Assembly (NCBI RefSeq): GCF_024298865.1
Contig: NZ_CP101162.1
Span: 186,001 to 250,000, forward strand
Reading direction: 5' to 3'
Length of the DNA stretch: 64,000 bases
DNA from: Halorarius halobius
GTDB taxonomy: Archaea; Halobacteriota; Halobacteria; Halobacteriales; Haloarculaceae
Below the pieces are notes generated by a model. It made no database searches. It was given only the letters and a program-made list of their open reading frames with translations, and was not told the DNA's origin. Positions within the stretch are counted from its first letter, which is position 1. Every line of letters begins with the position of its first letter. Below are positions 16,220-24,595 of the stretch, in pieces. A program made the position numbers and the translations under genes.

Positions 16220-16735
16220 TCAGAGGCCAGCGAGTTCGTCCTCGATCTCATCGTAATCAGGGAACTCCGGCCACTCCTGTGCAACCCAGGCGTACTCGAT
16301 CGTCCGGTTTTCGTTCAGGAGAAACACGGCGGGCCGTGGCTCACTGATGCCGGTCATCCCGTCGAGGTCGTTGACGATCCCATACTCCTCGGCGGCGCCG
16401 TTCTGTGGGTCGCTGAACAGCCGATAGTCCATCTCTCGCTCTTCGATGAACGTTTTGTGCTCGTACGGTGTCGAAATCGAGAGTCCGACGATTGTGACGT
16501 CGTACTCGTCGTCCCACGCACGGTCACGCAGCTCGTTCCAGATGTACGTCGCCGGGAAGTCCCCGTCCATCGTGTAGAATATGAGGAGGACCGGCCCGTC
16601 GGCGGTGAGCTCCGATAGGGCAACGTCCTCCCAGTACTCGTCGTTCACCAAGGGGCGGACGAAATCGGGTGCCTGCTCATCTTCCGTGGGGTGGTCCGAC
16701 TCGTCGAGTTCGACGACATCGAAGCCGAGGTCCAT
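16220..16735 (-). CDS. Redoxin-fold protein without cysteine
   Basis: 171 residues of peroxiredoxin/AhpC-TSA pattern: QAPDFVRPLVND near the start, strand VLLIFYTMDGDFP, then VVGLSIST-type and PAVFLLNENRTIEYAW strands. The peroxidatic position, where family members have a Cys after Phe-Pro-x-x-x, reads FPATYIW. The whole protein contains no cysteine, so it cannot work as a thiol peroxidase. Last of three thioredoxin-fold genes; its ATG lies 3 bases after the preceding stop. Confidence 0.8.
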   Translation of the reverse strand: MDLGFDVVELDESDHPTEDEQAPDFVRPLVNDEYWEDVALSELTADGPVLLIFYTMDGDFPATYIWNELRDRAWDDEYDVTIVGLSISTPYEHKTFIEEREMDYRLFSDPQNGAAEEYGIVNDLDGMTGISEPRPAVFLLNENRTIEYAWVAQEWPEFPDYDEIEDELAGL

Positions 16736-16738
16736 CCG

Positions 16739-17014
16739 CTATGCCTCCGCTCCGTAGGTGTTGTCGAGGTATTCGACGATGTTGGCGCTCTCGGACATCG
16801 TCACACCGGTGTTCTCGTCGACGATCGCCGGCACGGTGCGCTTGCCGCTGATGCGCTTGACGACGTCACGCTCGGAGTGCATCGCCTCGACAAAGCGCGA
16901 CCGATAGTTGAGGTCGTACTCGTCGAGCTTGCGAACGACACGCTCGCAGAACGGACATGCTTGAAGTCGGTACAAGGTTATCGCCGGGTCGTCGGTGGAT
17001 GGTGATTCGCTCAT
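16739..17014 (-). CDS. Glutaredoxin-like / GST N-terminal domain protein
   Basis: 91 residues. CPFCERVVRKLDEY gives the active-site CPFC near residue 20, VPAIVDENTG carries the cis-proline, and SANIVEYLDNTYG closes the domain. This is the glutathione-S-transferase N-terminal/glutaredoxin fold without the helical C-terminal domain. Haloarchaea use gamma-glutamylcysteine rather than glutathione, so that is its likely thiol partner (inference). Its start overlaps the stop of the upstream peroxiredoxin-like gene by 4 bases. Confidence 0.88.
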   Translation of the reverse strand: MSESPSTDDPAITLYRLQACPFCERVVRKLDEYDLNYRSRFVEAMHSERDVVKRISGKRTVPAIVDENTGVTMSESANIVEYLDNTYGAEA

Positions 17015-17583
17015 GAGTTCAGCCGTTGATTGTATCGAGTTGGGTTGGATTGGGTCGATTCACAGGTAAGTACTGCGCTGTCAGCAGTCTCCGAGAGCTG
17101 ACGGACCTCCTCGAGGTGTTTATCGATCGACGGCCAGTCCGATGGCGACGTTCCCTCGTGGATGTCGGTTACGATCGGATCGTCGCCCCGGACGTCGATG
17201 ACGAGTGCTTCGGGCATCCGTCCGATCATGTCGTGGAGATTCCCATGGACACCGAACTGGGACAGATGGTCGAGGGCGTCGCCCAGTTCTTTCGCCGGGT
17301 CCGCGAGGAGGGGGAGCGGGAGGTTATAGGACTCCTGCCAGGTGCGGGCTCGATCCAGCGGCTCTGGGAGGACGGAGACGACGAGTGCGTTCTCGGCTTC
17401 GAACTCGTCGTACCGTGCGGTGATGTCCTGAACTTGCTGGCGACACTGTCGGCAATGGTAATCACGCTGGAGCAACAGGACAACTGCCTCGATATTAGGG
17501 TCAGAGGGGGCGTCCTCGAGGCGGAACGAAGACGTCCCAGCACCGGCGTTCTCCAGTTCGAACCTCGAAACGTTCACTGACAT
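17011..17583 (-). CDS. Peroxiredoxin-like protein with CxxC
   Basis: 190 residues starting MSVNVSRFELENAG. The thioredoxin-fold core has DYHCRQCRQQVQDI (CxxC near residue 43) after a hydrophobic strand VVLLLQ, then VVSVLPEP and LPLLADPAKELGDAL as in AhpC/TSA-like family members. It could reduce peroxides or disulfides. A longer frame to 17892 is rejected because its extra residues are basic and untypical. First of the three-gene thiol operon (overlap of 4 bases with the glutaredoxin-like gene). Confidence 0.8.
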   Translation of the reverse strand: MSVNVSRFELENAGAGTSSFRLEDAPSDPNIEAVVLLLQRDYHCRQCRQQVQDITARYDEFEAENALVVSVLPEPLDRARTWQESYNLPLPLLADPAKELGDALDHLSQFGVHGNLHDMIGRMPEALVIDVRGDDPIVTDIHEGTSPSDWPSIDKHLEEVRQLSETADSAVLTCESTQSNPTRYNQRLNS

Positions 17584-17653
17584 TATCTCTGATTTGTGGG
17601 AGCCGTGGGTACACAGCGGAGTGCGAGACGCAAACCCAACTGCAGTAGATGGG

Positions 17654-18289
17654 TCACGTTTCCTCGACGAGTCGTTCCAAGTGTTCGGGCGGAACTGCTC
17701 CTCGAGCACCGTACCCGTCGTAGACGAACGTCGGAACGCCTGTGACTCCGTCTTGCTGGGCTTCGGTGAACTGATCCCGGAGACGGTCGCGGAGGTCCTC
17801 GTTCGCGATTGCCGTTCGAATCTCGTCGCCGTCCAATCCAGTGTTTTCTGCAATCTCGACCAAAACGTCGACATCGCTAATGTCCCGCCCATCGATCCAC
17901 AGCGCTTCGAAGATCGCTTCGTCGAAGGCGAGCCACTGCTCGGGATACTCGGTATTTACGTAGAACGAGGCGACCTGTGCCTCGAACGAATCCACGTTTT
18001 CCGGAAGGTCGTCGAGGTCAAGCATCTCGTCTGCGTCGTACTCGTCTTTCAGCCGGGTGACGTTCTGGCGCACCTGGTCGAAATACGCCTCGTCTTTGCC
18101 ATCGTCGACCGAGTGATCGATCTCGCCATCGGGGCCTCGTTTTTGACTCCGAAGATCGAACGGCTGCCAGTCAATTTTGAGATCACGTTCCCGAGTCTCT
18201 TGATACTCTTCGAGGGAGCGTCGCCCGAGATAACAAAATGGACACACGTAATCGGAGTACACTGTGATGTGGTCGTCGTTCCGAGCCAT
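17654..18289 (-). CDS. DsbA family oxidoreductase, FrnE type
   Basis: 211 residues. YSDYVCPFCYLGRRSLEEY gives the CPFC active site at the N terminus; the helical insertion follows (residues 60-150), and GVTGVPTFVYDGYGARGAVP holds the cis-proline. This is the FrnE subgroup, cytoplasmic 2-hydroxychromene-isomerase-like disulfide oxidoreductases, some linked to oxidative-stress resistance. No signal peptide. It follows the TPP enzyme gene by 50 bases on the same strand. Confidence 0.9.
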   Translation of the reverse strand: MARNDDHITVYSDYVCPFCYLGRRSLEEYQETRERDLKIDWQPFDLRSQKRGPDGEIDHSVDDGKDEAYFDQVRQNVTRLKDEYDADEMLDLDDLPENVDSFEAQVASFYVNTEYPEQWLAFDEAIFEALWIDGRDISDVDVLVEIAENTGLDGDEIRTAIANEDLRDRLRDQFTEAQQDGVTGVPTFVYDGYGARGAVPPEHLERLVEET

Positions 18290-18339
18290 CGCTCAACAGT
18301 ATGTGGGCTAGCCGGAAAAGAACCGCAGTGAGTTCGAGG

Positions 18340-19926
18340 TTACTCTACTGGGATCTCGACGAGCGACATCTCATCTGTCAGGAGTGCATCCCGCAACGTC
18401 TCCTCGAGTTCGTCCCATTCTTCGGGGCGATACCCCTCGATACCGAAGCTCTCGGCGAGCGTCATGAAGTCGGGATTCGTGAGTCCCGTTCCGAACGATT
18501 CCCCGCGATGCGCGTGCTGCTTCTCTGAGATCAGCCCGTAATCGTCGTCGACGAAAAGGAGGATCGTATAGCCACACCCCACCCGCGTTGCGGTCTCGAT
18601 CTCGGCACCGTTCATCAGGAATCCGCCGTCACCGGTCGCTGCGACGACCTCTGCGTCGGTCGCGAGATCGGCCGCGATCCCTCCCGGAACCGAAATTCCC
18701 ATCGACGCCAGCCCGTTCGAAATAACGCACGTGTTGGGTTCGTAGGTGAGGAAGTTCTGTGCGATCTGCATCTTGTGGCTTCCGACGTCGGATATCAGGA
18801 CGTCTTCATCATTCATCACTTCCCGTAACACCGGCAGTACCGTCCGGACGGTGAACGGATCATCTCCGGATGGGTCGGCGGCGACATCTTCGAGGATGTG
18901 GTCCCTGAGATCGCTGTACCACGTCTCGTCGAACTGCGTCTCGCTTTCGTTCATCCGCTCGGTGAGTTTCTCGAGTGCTGTCGAGAGATCACAGACGAGT
19001 TCGAGGTTCGGGTTGTACGCCTCGTACACCTCTGCTGGCTCGCTGTCGATGTGCACGATAACGGTGTCCGCGCCCTTGTTCCAGCCGGCCGGGTCGTGTT
19101 CGGCGATGTCGTATCCGACGGTGAGGATGAGGTCGGCCATCTCTATCGCGTCGGAGGCCTCCTGGTGATCGCCGGAGTCGAGGGTCAGCAACGACTGTGG
19201 TGATCGATCCGAGATCGCCCCTTTCCCGCTATACGTCGACGCGACGGGGATGCCGGTCGTCTCGACGAACTCGCGGAGCCGAGTCGTGGCGTCTGTCCGT
19301 ACCGCTCCGTTCCCCGCGATGATCAGCGGCCGGTCGGCTTCTTCGAGGAACGCCTGGACTCGTTGGAGCAGGTCCGAGTCCGGAGATGCGAGTCGGACAC
19401 GCTCACGAGCGTCCATTGGGGTGGTGTCGGTCTCCGACCCGGCGACGTCTTCGGGAAATTCGAGATGCGTCGCGCCGGGTTTCTCGTATTCGGCGACCTT
19501 GAACGCCTTCCGGATGGATTCGCTGATGATGTCAGGATCGTTGAGCTGCGTGTTCCACTTCGTGATCGGTCCGAACATGCCGACGATGTCGAGCGCCTGG
19601 TGGCTCTCCTGGTGCAGGCGCTCCAGTCCACCCTGTCCTGTGATCGCGACGAGAGGTGCTTTGTCCAGGTTCGCATCCGCGACGCCCGTCACGAGGTTCG
19701 TCGCACCGGGACCGAGCGTCCCGAGACAGACGCCTGCGTCCCCCGTGAGCCGGCCGTGGACGTTCGCCATGAACGCGGCTCCCTGCTCGTGTCGGACCGG
19801 GATGAACTCGATATCCGAGTCCCGAAGCGAAAAGAGCAGATCTTCGGTCTCTTCGCCAGGAACACCGAACACGTGCTCGACGCCTTCGCCCTCGAGACAG
19901 TGCACGAGCAGATCAGAGGCTTTCAT
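18340..19926 (-). CDS. Thiamine-diphosphate enzyme, acetolactate-synthase large-subunit type
   Basis: 528 residues. The PYR domain has the catalytic Glu in VRHEQGAAFMA (near residue 45) and TLGPGATNLVTGVA; the middle domain follows (190-330); the PP domain has GDGGFLMNGAEIETA near 432 with DDDYG closing the ThDP/Mg site. It condenses or decarboxylates 2-oxo acids. No regulatory small subunit gene is nearby, so a catabolic (AlsS-like) or other 2-oxo-acid role is as likely as branched-chain amino-acid synthesis. Its start overlaps the aldehyde dehydrogenase stop by 4 bases, suggesting the aldehyde made here is oxidised by that partner (inference). Confidence 0.85.
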   Translation of the reverse strand: MKASDLLVHCLEGEGVEHVFGVPGEETEDLLFSLRDSDIEFIPVRHEQGAAFMANVHGRLTGDAGVCLGTLGPGATNLVTGVADANLDKAPLVAITGQGGLERLHQESHQALDIVGMFGPITKWNTQLNDPDIISESIRKAFKVAEYEKPGATHLEFPEDVAGSETDTTPMDARERVRLASPDSDLLQRVQAFLEEADRPLIIAGNGAVRTDATTRLREFVETTGIPVASTYSGKGAISDRSPQSLLTLDSGDHQEASDAIEMADLILTVGYDIAEHDPAGWNKGADTVIVHIDSEPAEVYEAYNPNLELVCDLSTALEKLTERMNESETQFDETWYSDLRDHILEDVAADPSGDDPFTVRTVLPVLREVMNDEDVLISDVGSHKMQIAQNFLTYEPNTCVISNGLASMGISVPGGIAADLATDAEVVAATGDGGFLMNGAEIETATRVGCGYTILLFVDDDYGLISEKQHAHRGESFGTGLTNPDFMTLAESFGIEGYRPEEWDELEETLRDALLTDEMSLVEIPVE

Positions 19927-21323
19927 TCGGTCGGTACCTCGTCGTCGTCACTCGTCTCCGCTTGCTGGCTCCATACCGTCTTGCGGTTGACGAACTCCTT
20001 GATCCCGGCTTCGGAGAGCTCACGGCCGTAGCCGGATTCGTTTACACCGCCGAACGGCACTCTCGGATCTGATTTCACGAGTTCGTTGATGTACGTACAG
20101 CCAGCGTCGATACGGCTGGCGACCCGCTCGCCGCAATCGAGGTCGTCCGTCCAGATGCTGGCTCCCAGACCGAACTCCGTGTCGTTCGCTTTCTCGACGG
20201 CGGCCTCCTCGTCGGGGACTCGGTAGACGGCAGCAACGGGACCGAACACCTCCTCGGCGTCGACGGGACAGCCCGGTGGAACGTCCGCGAGCACCGTTGG
20301 GGGATAGTACGGCTCATCGTCGTCGAGTGGTTCGCCACCCGTGAGTACCGTCGCGCCGGCGTCGACGCTCGCAGTCACCTGTTCGTGAATCCCCTCCATG
20401 AGGTCCTGTCGTGCCTGCGGTCCGACGTCCGTATCGTGGTCCATCGGGTCGCCGACAGTGAACGACTCGATCTCGGTGACGAACCGTTCAATGAACTCCT
20501 CGTAAACGGCATCGTGGACGACGAACCGTTTGGCCGCGATACAGGACTGGCCCCCGTTCAGGTTACGCGCCCATGCGCCGGTCGTCGCGGCAGCCTCGAC
20601 ATCCGCGTCATCGAGGACGACGTAGGGGTCACTTCCCCCGAGTTCGAGAACGGTCTTCTTGAGGTTCTCGCCGGCCGTGCCAGCGACCGCCCGTCCCGCC
20701 GGGCCGCTCCCGGTCAGCGTCGCTGCCTTCACACGGTCATCTGAGAGGACATCGTCGACACGGTCGGATGGGATCAGCAGTGACTGGAACGCACCCTCGG
20801 GATAGCCAGCGTCGCGGAACACCTCTTCGATAGCGAGCGCACATCCTGGCACGTTCGAGGCGTGTTTGAGAAGCCCGACATTGCCCGCCGTCAGGTAGGG
20901 GGCAGCGAATCGGAATACCTGCCAGAACGGGAAATTCCACGGCATCACCGCCAGGACGGGCCCGAGCGGTTCGTGAACTGTCTTCACGCTCGATCCCGGA
21001 GGGCTCGGATGCTGTTCGTCCTGCAAGTAACGTCCTGCGTGTTCGGCGTAGTGGTCACAGACCCACGCACACTTCTCGACTTCCGCCTCGGCCTGTGCGA
21101 TCGGTTTGCCCATCTCTCGGGTCATCAGTTCCGCGTATTCCTCGGTTCGCTCCCGGAGCAGCGTTGCCACCGCTGCGAGTTTCGTTTCGCGTTCCGTCAC
21201 GGGTCGCTCTCGCCACGATTCGAATGCCGTTTCAGCGTTCGACAGCCGATCGTCGACATCGGATTCGGTGTGTTCGTCGTACGTTTCGACCGTTTCTCCG
21301 GTCGCTGGATTGCTGCTTTTCAT
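19923..21323 (-). CDS. Aldehyde dehydrogenase, succinate-semialdehyde dehydrogenase type
   Basis: 466 residues. NAD(P) site and catalytic motifs are intact: MPWNFPFWQVFRFAAP near 130, LTGSGPAGRAVA near 210, ELGGSDPYVVL (catalytic Glu) near 232 and GGQSCIAAKR (catalytic Cys) near 266, EVFGPVAAVY near 365, FGGVNESGYGREL near 430. The ELGGSDP variant is typical of the YneI/SSADH-like group. It leads a minus-strand run with the TPP enzyme (4-base overlap) and FrnE. Substrate is uncertain. Confidence 0.9.
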   Translation of the reverse strand: MKSSNPATGETVETYDEHTESDVDDRLSNAETAFESWRERPVTERETKLAAVATLLRERTEEYAELMTREMGKPIAQAEAEVEKCAWVCDHYAEHAGRYLQDEQHPSPPGSSVKTVHEPLGPVLAVMPWNFPFWQVFRFAAPYLTAGNVGLLKHASNVPGCALAIEEVFRDAGYPEGAFQSLLIPSDRVDDVLSDDRVKAATLTGSGPAGRAVAGTAGENLKKTVLELGGSDPYVVLDDADVEAAATTGAWARNLNGGQSCIAAKRFVVHDAVYEEFIERFVTEIESFTVGDPMDHDTDVGPQARQDLMEGIHEQVTASVDAGATVLTGGEPLDDDEPYYPPTVLADVPPGCPVDAEEVFGPVAAVYRVPDEEAAVEKANDTEFGLGASIWTDDLDCGERVASRIDAGCTYINELVKSDPRVPFGGVNESGYGRELSEAGIKEFVNRKTVWSQQAETSDDDEVPTE

Positions 21324-21489
21324 TTGTAGAGTATTGAATCGGTCTTGGTGCTCGTACGTTCACGTCCTACTCCGGTGCGGATCGGAACGGTTACCTTCGG
21401 TTTCGGACTGAAAGTAGTCGGGCCGAACGGATAATCCCACCGCGAACCGCGATTCAGTGTGGCTGGGTGCGTGACCATCGGTCGAGTTC

Positions 21490-21595
21490 GAAAGCGGCCT
21501 CCGGAGTAGACCGTCGAGTATTTCGGGTGTGGTCGGATGGTAGCCTCGAACGGGATGTCCCGAACATCGAGTTCCATCTCGACGGCGAGTTGCAT
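21490..21595 (-). pseudogene. C-terminal fragment resembling an FAD disulfide reductase
   Basis: A short frame starting MQLAVEMELDVRDIPFEATI and continuing to RPHPKYSTVY looks like the dimerisation-domain end of dihydrolipoamide dehydrogenase/mercuric-reductase proteins (helix then HPHPT). After about 35 residues the likeness ends. It sits two codons after, and in frame with, the stop of the deacylase gene. Related intact proteins are at 25304 and 63187. Confidence 0.4.
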
Positions 21596-21601
21596 GGTCT
21601 T

Positions 21602-22624
21602 TCACTCGTGGGTGTTCCCGGTTCGCTCTTCGATGATGTGTTCTTGCATTTCGCCGACCTTGATGAAATGACAGAGTGGATTTCCGGGATACACCACTGG
21701 ATTTTCGAGTACGCCGGCGAGAAGTCCGGTAAACGGTGCCTCCACAGTCGTCTCCGCCGATTTGAATGGATTCGTGATCCGACAAATTGTCTCACCTTCG
21801 TGAACGAGGTCGCCTCGGTCGTAGAGCATCTCGACGATACCGCCGGCATCCGCCCGAAGCCATGTCTTTTCACTCCACCCATCGATGATGGTTCGCCACC
21901 CCGGCCAGCGAACTGTCTCCTGCTGATAGATACCGTACTCGGCAAAGACACTCCGTACGCCCTCAAGTGCGTGGTCGATCAACTCCCGCTCGAAGCGATG
22001 TGCCTCACCCATTTCGAGGGTAATCGTTGGAATCCCATCGTCCGTCGCCTCCCGACGAAGCATCCCCTCCGAGCCTTCGCCAGCCATGATGAGATTCGTC
22101 CCGAACGCGCGAGCGAGTCGCGCTGCTCCCTCGTCATCCATGTCGGCGCGGACGTGGAACATATTCGTCCGCCCGCGGGTCGACGTGTGGAAATCGAGAC
22201 CGAAATCACAGGGTTCGATGAAATTGTGATAGATCTGGTAGGCGATCCGGTTCGAGCTCGTACTATCCTGTTTCCCTGGAAAGGCACGATTGAGGTCCCG
22301 TTCGTAGATCGGGAGATAGCGCTCCTGCGCGGTGAATCCCTGGACGTTCAACACTGGCAAACAGACGAGCGTTCCACAGACCTCTGAGTGATTCCACTCC
22401 TGTGCGACTTCCCGGACGACTTCGATGCCGTTGAGTTCATCGCCATGAATCGCAGCCGAAAGAAACGCGGTTGGTCCGGGTCGTGGCCCGTTGATAATCG
22501 TAACTGGGATACGAACTGGATCGCCGAGATAGGTTTCGCTCACTGAATACCGGAGTTCCTCAGTTTCGCCCGGCTCCACTCGGCCGCCATCAAAGGTGAA
22601 CGCCTCTGCCTGTTGCGCGGTCAT
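21602..22624 (-). CDS. Succinylglutamate desuccinylase/aspartoacylase family deacylase
   Basis: 340 residues. The M14-like zinc site is visible: AIHGDELNGIEVV (His and Glu ligands, near residue 60) and LDFHTSTRGRTN (third ligand, near 143); DLNRAFPGK lies between. It hydrolyses N-acyl amino acids or a C-terminal amide of a small peptide. The last 60 residues form a lipoyl-like beta domain (EMLYDRGDLVHEGETI). It is divergent from, and in haloarchaea commonly paired with, a RimK-type ligase, so ligase and deacylase probably act on the same modification. A TTTAAG box lies about 30 bases upstream. Confidence 0.87.
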   Translation of the reverse strand: MTAQQAEAFTFDGGRVEPGETEELRYSVSETYLGDPVRIPVTIINGPRPGPTAFLSAAIHGDELNGIEVVREVAQEWNHSEVCGTLVCLPVLNVQGFTAQERYLPIYERDLNRAFPGKQDSTSSNRIAYQIYHNFIEPCDFGLDFHTSTRGRTNMFHVRADMDDEGAARLARAFGTNLIMAGEGSEGMLRREATDDGIPTITLEMGEAHRFERELIDHALEGVRSVFAEYGIYQQETVRWPGWRTIIDGWSEKTWLRADAGGIVEMLYDRGDLVHEGETICRITNPFKSAETTVEAPFTGLLAGVLENPVVYPGNPLCHFIKVGEMQEHIIEERTGNTHE

Positions 22625-22739
22625 CAGTCCCTACGTGGTGGGTCCTATCGGCTTAAATCGAAAGAGCGGTTGTAACTGTGTTACACGCACGCAGAACCCG
22701 TAATGACGGCTATCCCCAATCAGTACCAGAGCAACGCTA

Positions 22740-24125
22740 ATGACTGCCTCTTCCAATTCGCCCGGGCCAGAGGGTGCGACGGACTCGGCGCGGTCTTCAA
22801 GCATCGAGAGTGCACAGACCGCCGCGGGGACACAGCGGGTTGGCGTGTTGAGCCCCCACAACAGCAAGGAGACCAAAGCGATCCTGAATGCGGTTCGGGT
22901 GCTGGGGCACGAACCCGTCTGGATCCGCGACGAGAACATCACCTCGTGGATCGAGGACGGCACCGTCCAGCTCTCGCCACGCGTCGATGTCCTCGTGAAC
23001 CGAATGCTCCTCACGAAGAGCGACCACCAACTCGAAGATCTCCAGCTGGCCGCACTCTACGAGGAGACGACACCCGTCGTGAACCCGCCCCAAGCCGTCG
23101 CGAACACGCTCCACAAGTATCGCGCCGGTGCGAAGCTCGCCGCAGCCGACCTTCCGGTTCCGGACGCCTATTTTGGTCGGTCATCGCGAACGTTCGAAGA
23201 GTGGCCGGAATACCTCCCAAACGACGCCGCGCACAAGCATACTATCGGGACCAACGGGCAGGACATGTCGATCGTCTCGCCGAACGAGCCCGTCAGCCCG
23301 ATGATCAACGACGAACACTCCTTCGTCCAGGAATTTCTGGAGGATCCCGCTGACCGCCCGTCCGACGTTCGTGTGTACGTCGTCGGTGGAGAAATCGTCG
23401 GTGCGATGCGACGCCACGCTCCCGAGGGCGACTGGCGGACGAACGTCGCGGTTGGTGGCGAAGTCGAAGGGGTGACTGACGACCTCGATCAGAGACCGCG
23501 CCGTCTCGCCAAAGAAGCAACGAGCATCCTTGGATTGGATCTGGCTGGCGTCGACCTGATGCCCATCGAAGGCGAGTGGTACATCCTCGAAGTCAATGCC
23601 ACTGCAGGATTCAAAGGTCTGTTTTCCGCGACAGGTGTCTCGGCGGCCCCACATATCGCTCGCCTTGCTATCGAGCGTGCGGGGGGCAGCGTCGAGACTT
23701 CACAGGTCGTCGAGCTGGAAGCGACGCTTGACGATTCCGTGCCCGATTGTAAACCGCCACTCGTCCAGGAGGAGGGCGACGACGGGGTCCTCGGGTACAC
23801 GACTCGGATACGGATCAACGGCCGGGATGGCGCAGAACAAGCAGTCGCAAAGTCGGACACGGGAGCCAAACGAACGAGTATCGATACTGACCTTGCTGGT
23901 CGGATCGGTGTCGGTCCACTCGTCGGCACAACCCAAGTGCGGTCTGGGACGGGGAGCGAGACTGAGACACGACCGCTCGTCGACGTCAACCTCTGTCTGA
24001 ACGGCCGTTGGCGGACAGTCACGGCCAGCATTACCGATCGGTCGGAGATGACCTATCCAGTTCTGCTCGGCCGGGACGTTCTCGAAGCATATACGCTGGA
24101 TATTAGCCAAACTGTCGAAGAATGA
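22740..24125 (+). CDS. RimK-type ATP-grasp ligase fused to a retropepsin-like (RimB-type) domain
   Basis: 461 residues. After a disordered N terminus, residues 32-310 form a RimK/LysX ATP-grasp ligase: RVGVLSPHNSKET, lysine-rich nucleotide site, FVQEFLE, and the metal site VDLMPIEGEWYILEVNATAG. Residues about 335-461 are a retropepsin-like domain of the putative ATP-dependent zinc protease (RimB) family: DTGAKRTSID (active-site Asp) and LLGRDVLEAYTLDI. RimK ligases add Glu or other amino acids to a carboxylate; RimB-type domains cleave such tails, so one chain may make and trim the modification. Divergent deacylase gene upstream. Confidence 0.87.
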   Translation: MTASSNSPGPEGATDSARSSSIESAQTAAGTQRVGVLSPHNSKETKAILNAVRVLGHEPVWIRDENITSWIEDGTVQLSPRVDVLVNRMLLTKSDHQLEDLQLAALYEETTPVVNPPQAVANTLHKYRAGAKLAAADLPVPDAYFGRSSRTFEEWPEYLPNDAAHKHTIGTNGQDMSIVSPNEPVSPMINDEHSFVQEFLEDPADRPSDVRVYVVGGEIVGAMRRHAPEGDWRTNVAVGGEVEGVTDDLDQRPRRLAKEATSILGLDLAGVDLMPIEGEWYILEVNATAGFKGLFSATGVSAAPHIARLAIERAGGSVETSQVVELEATLDDSVPDCKPPLVQEEGDDGVLGYTTRIRINGRDGAEQAVAKSDTGAKRTSIDTDLAGRIGVGPLVGTTQVRSGTGSETETRPLVDVNLCLNGRWRTVTASITDRSEMTYPVLLGRDVLEAYTLDISQTVEE

Positions 24126-24263
24126 GTACTATGAGTACGATGCACTCCACACCCCGCTATCGAAGTATTGAACCGCCACCGGCAGTGCGTAGTAAACAGC
24201 GAATCCGAGGATGTCAGAGATCACGAAATCGGTGGTCTCTGGCTGGGATATCCGACGATTAGA

Positions 24264-24536
24264 ATGTCTGTAACGAGACGAACTGTCCTGGAACAGCTCG
24301 CTGCAGTAAGCGACGCTGAGCGACAGGAGACGACTACCATCGAAGCGCTTGCAGCTACGCTTGACGCCGATGAACACACAGTCGAATCGCATCTGCACGG
24401 CCTGGAAGCCTGTGAGCTGGCTCGAGTAGGTCCAAATGGGGATGTGCGGGTGACAATTACCGGTGAAGAACTCTTGGAGCTCGACACTGATGAGATGGTG
24501 ATCGTCGACTCCGCAACGCCGAGCGCAGGGGTATGA
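24264..24536 (+). CDS. Small winged-helix protein
   Basis: 90 residues from MSVTRRTVLEQLAAVSDAE. A helix-turn-helix is visible (TIEALAATLDADEHTVESHL HGLEACEL region, residues 20-50) followed by a two-strand wing (VRVTITGEELLEL). The frame is open 32 codons further upstream, but that part is non-typical. Probably a DNA-binding protein; target unknown. It ends 59 bases before another regulator gene. Confidence 0.7.
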   Translation: MSVTRRTVLEQLAAVSDAERQETTTIEALAATLDADEHTVESHLHGLEACELARVGPNGDVRVTITGEELLELDTDEMVIVDSATPSAGV

Positions 24537-24595
24537 GAGGACCGGTATTTATCGGCAGCCCGCGTAATTGTTCAACATATGGAGAGAGATAGCTA

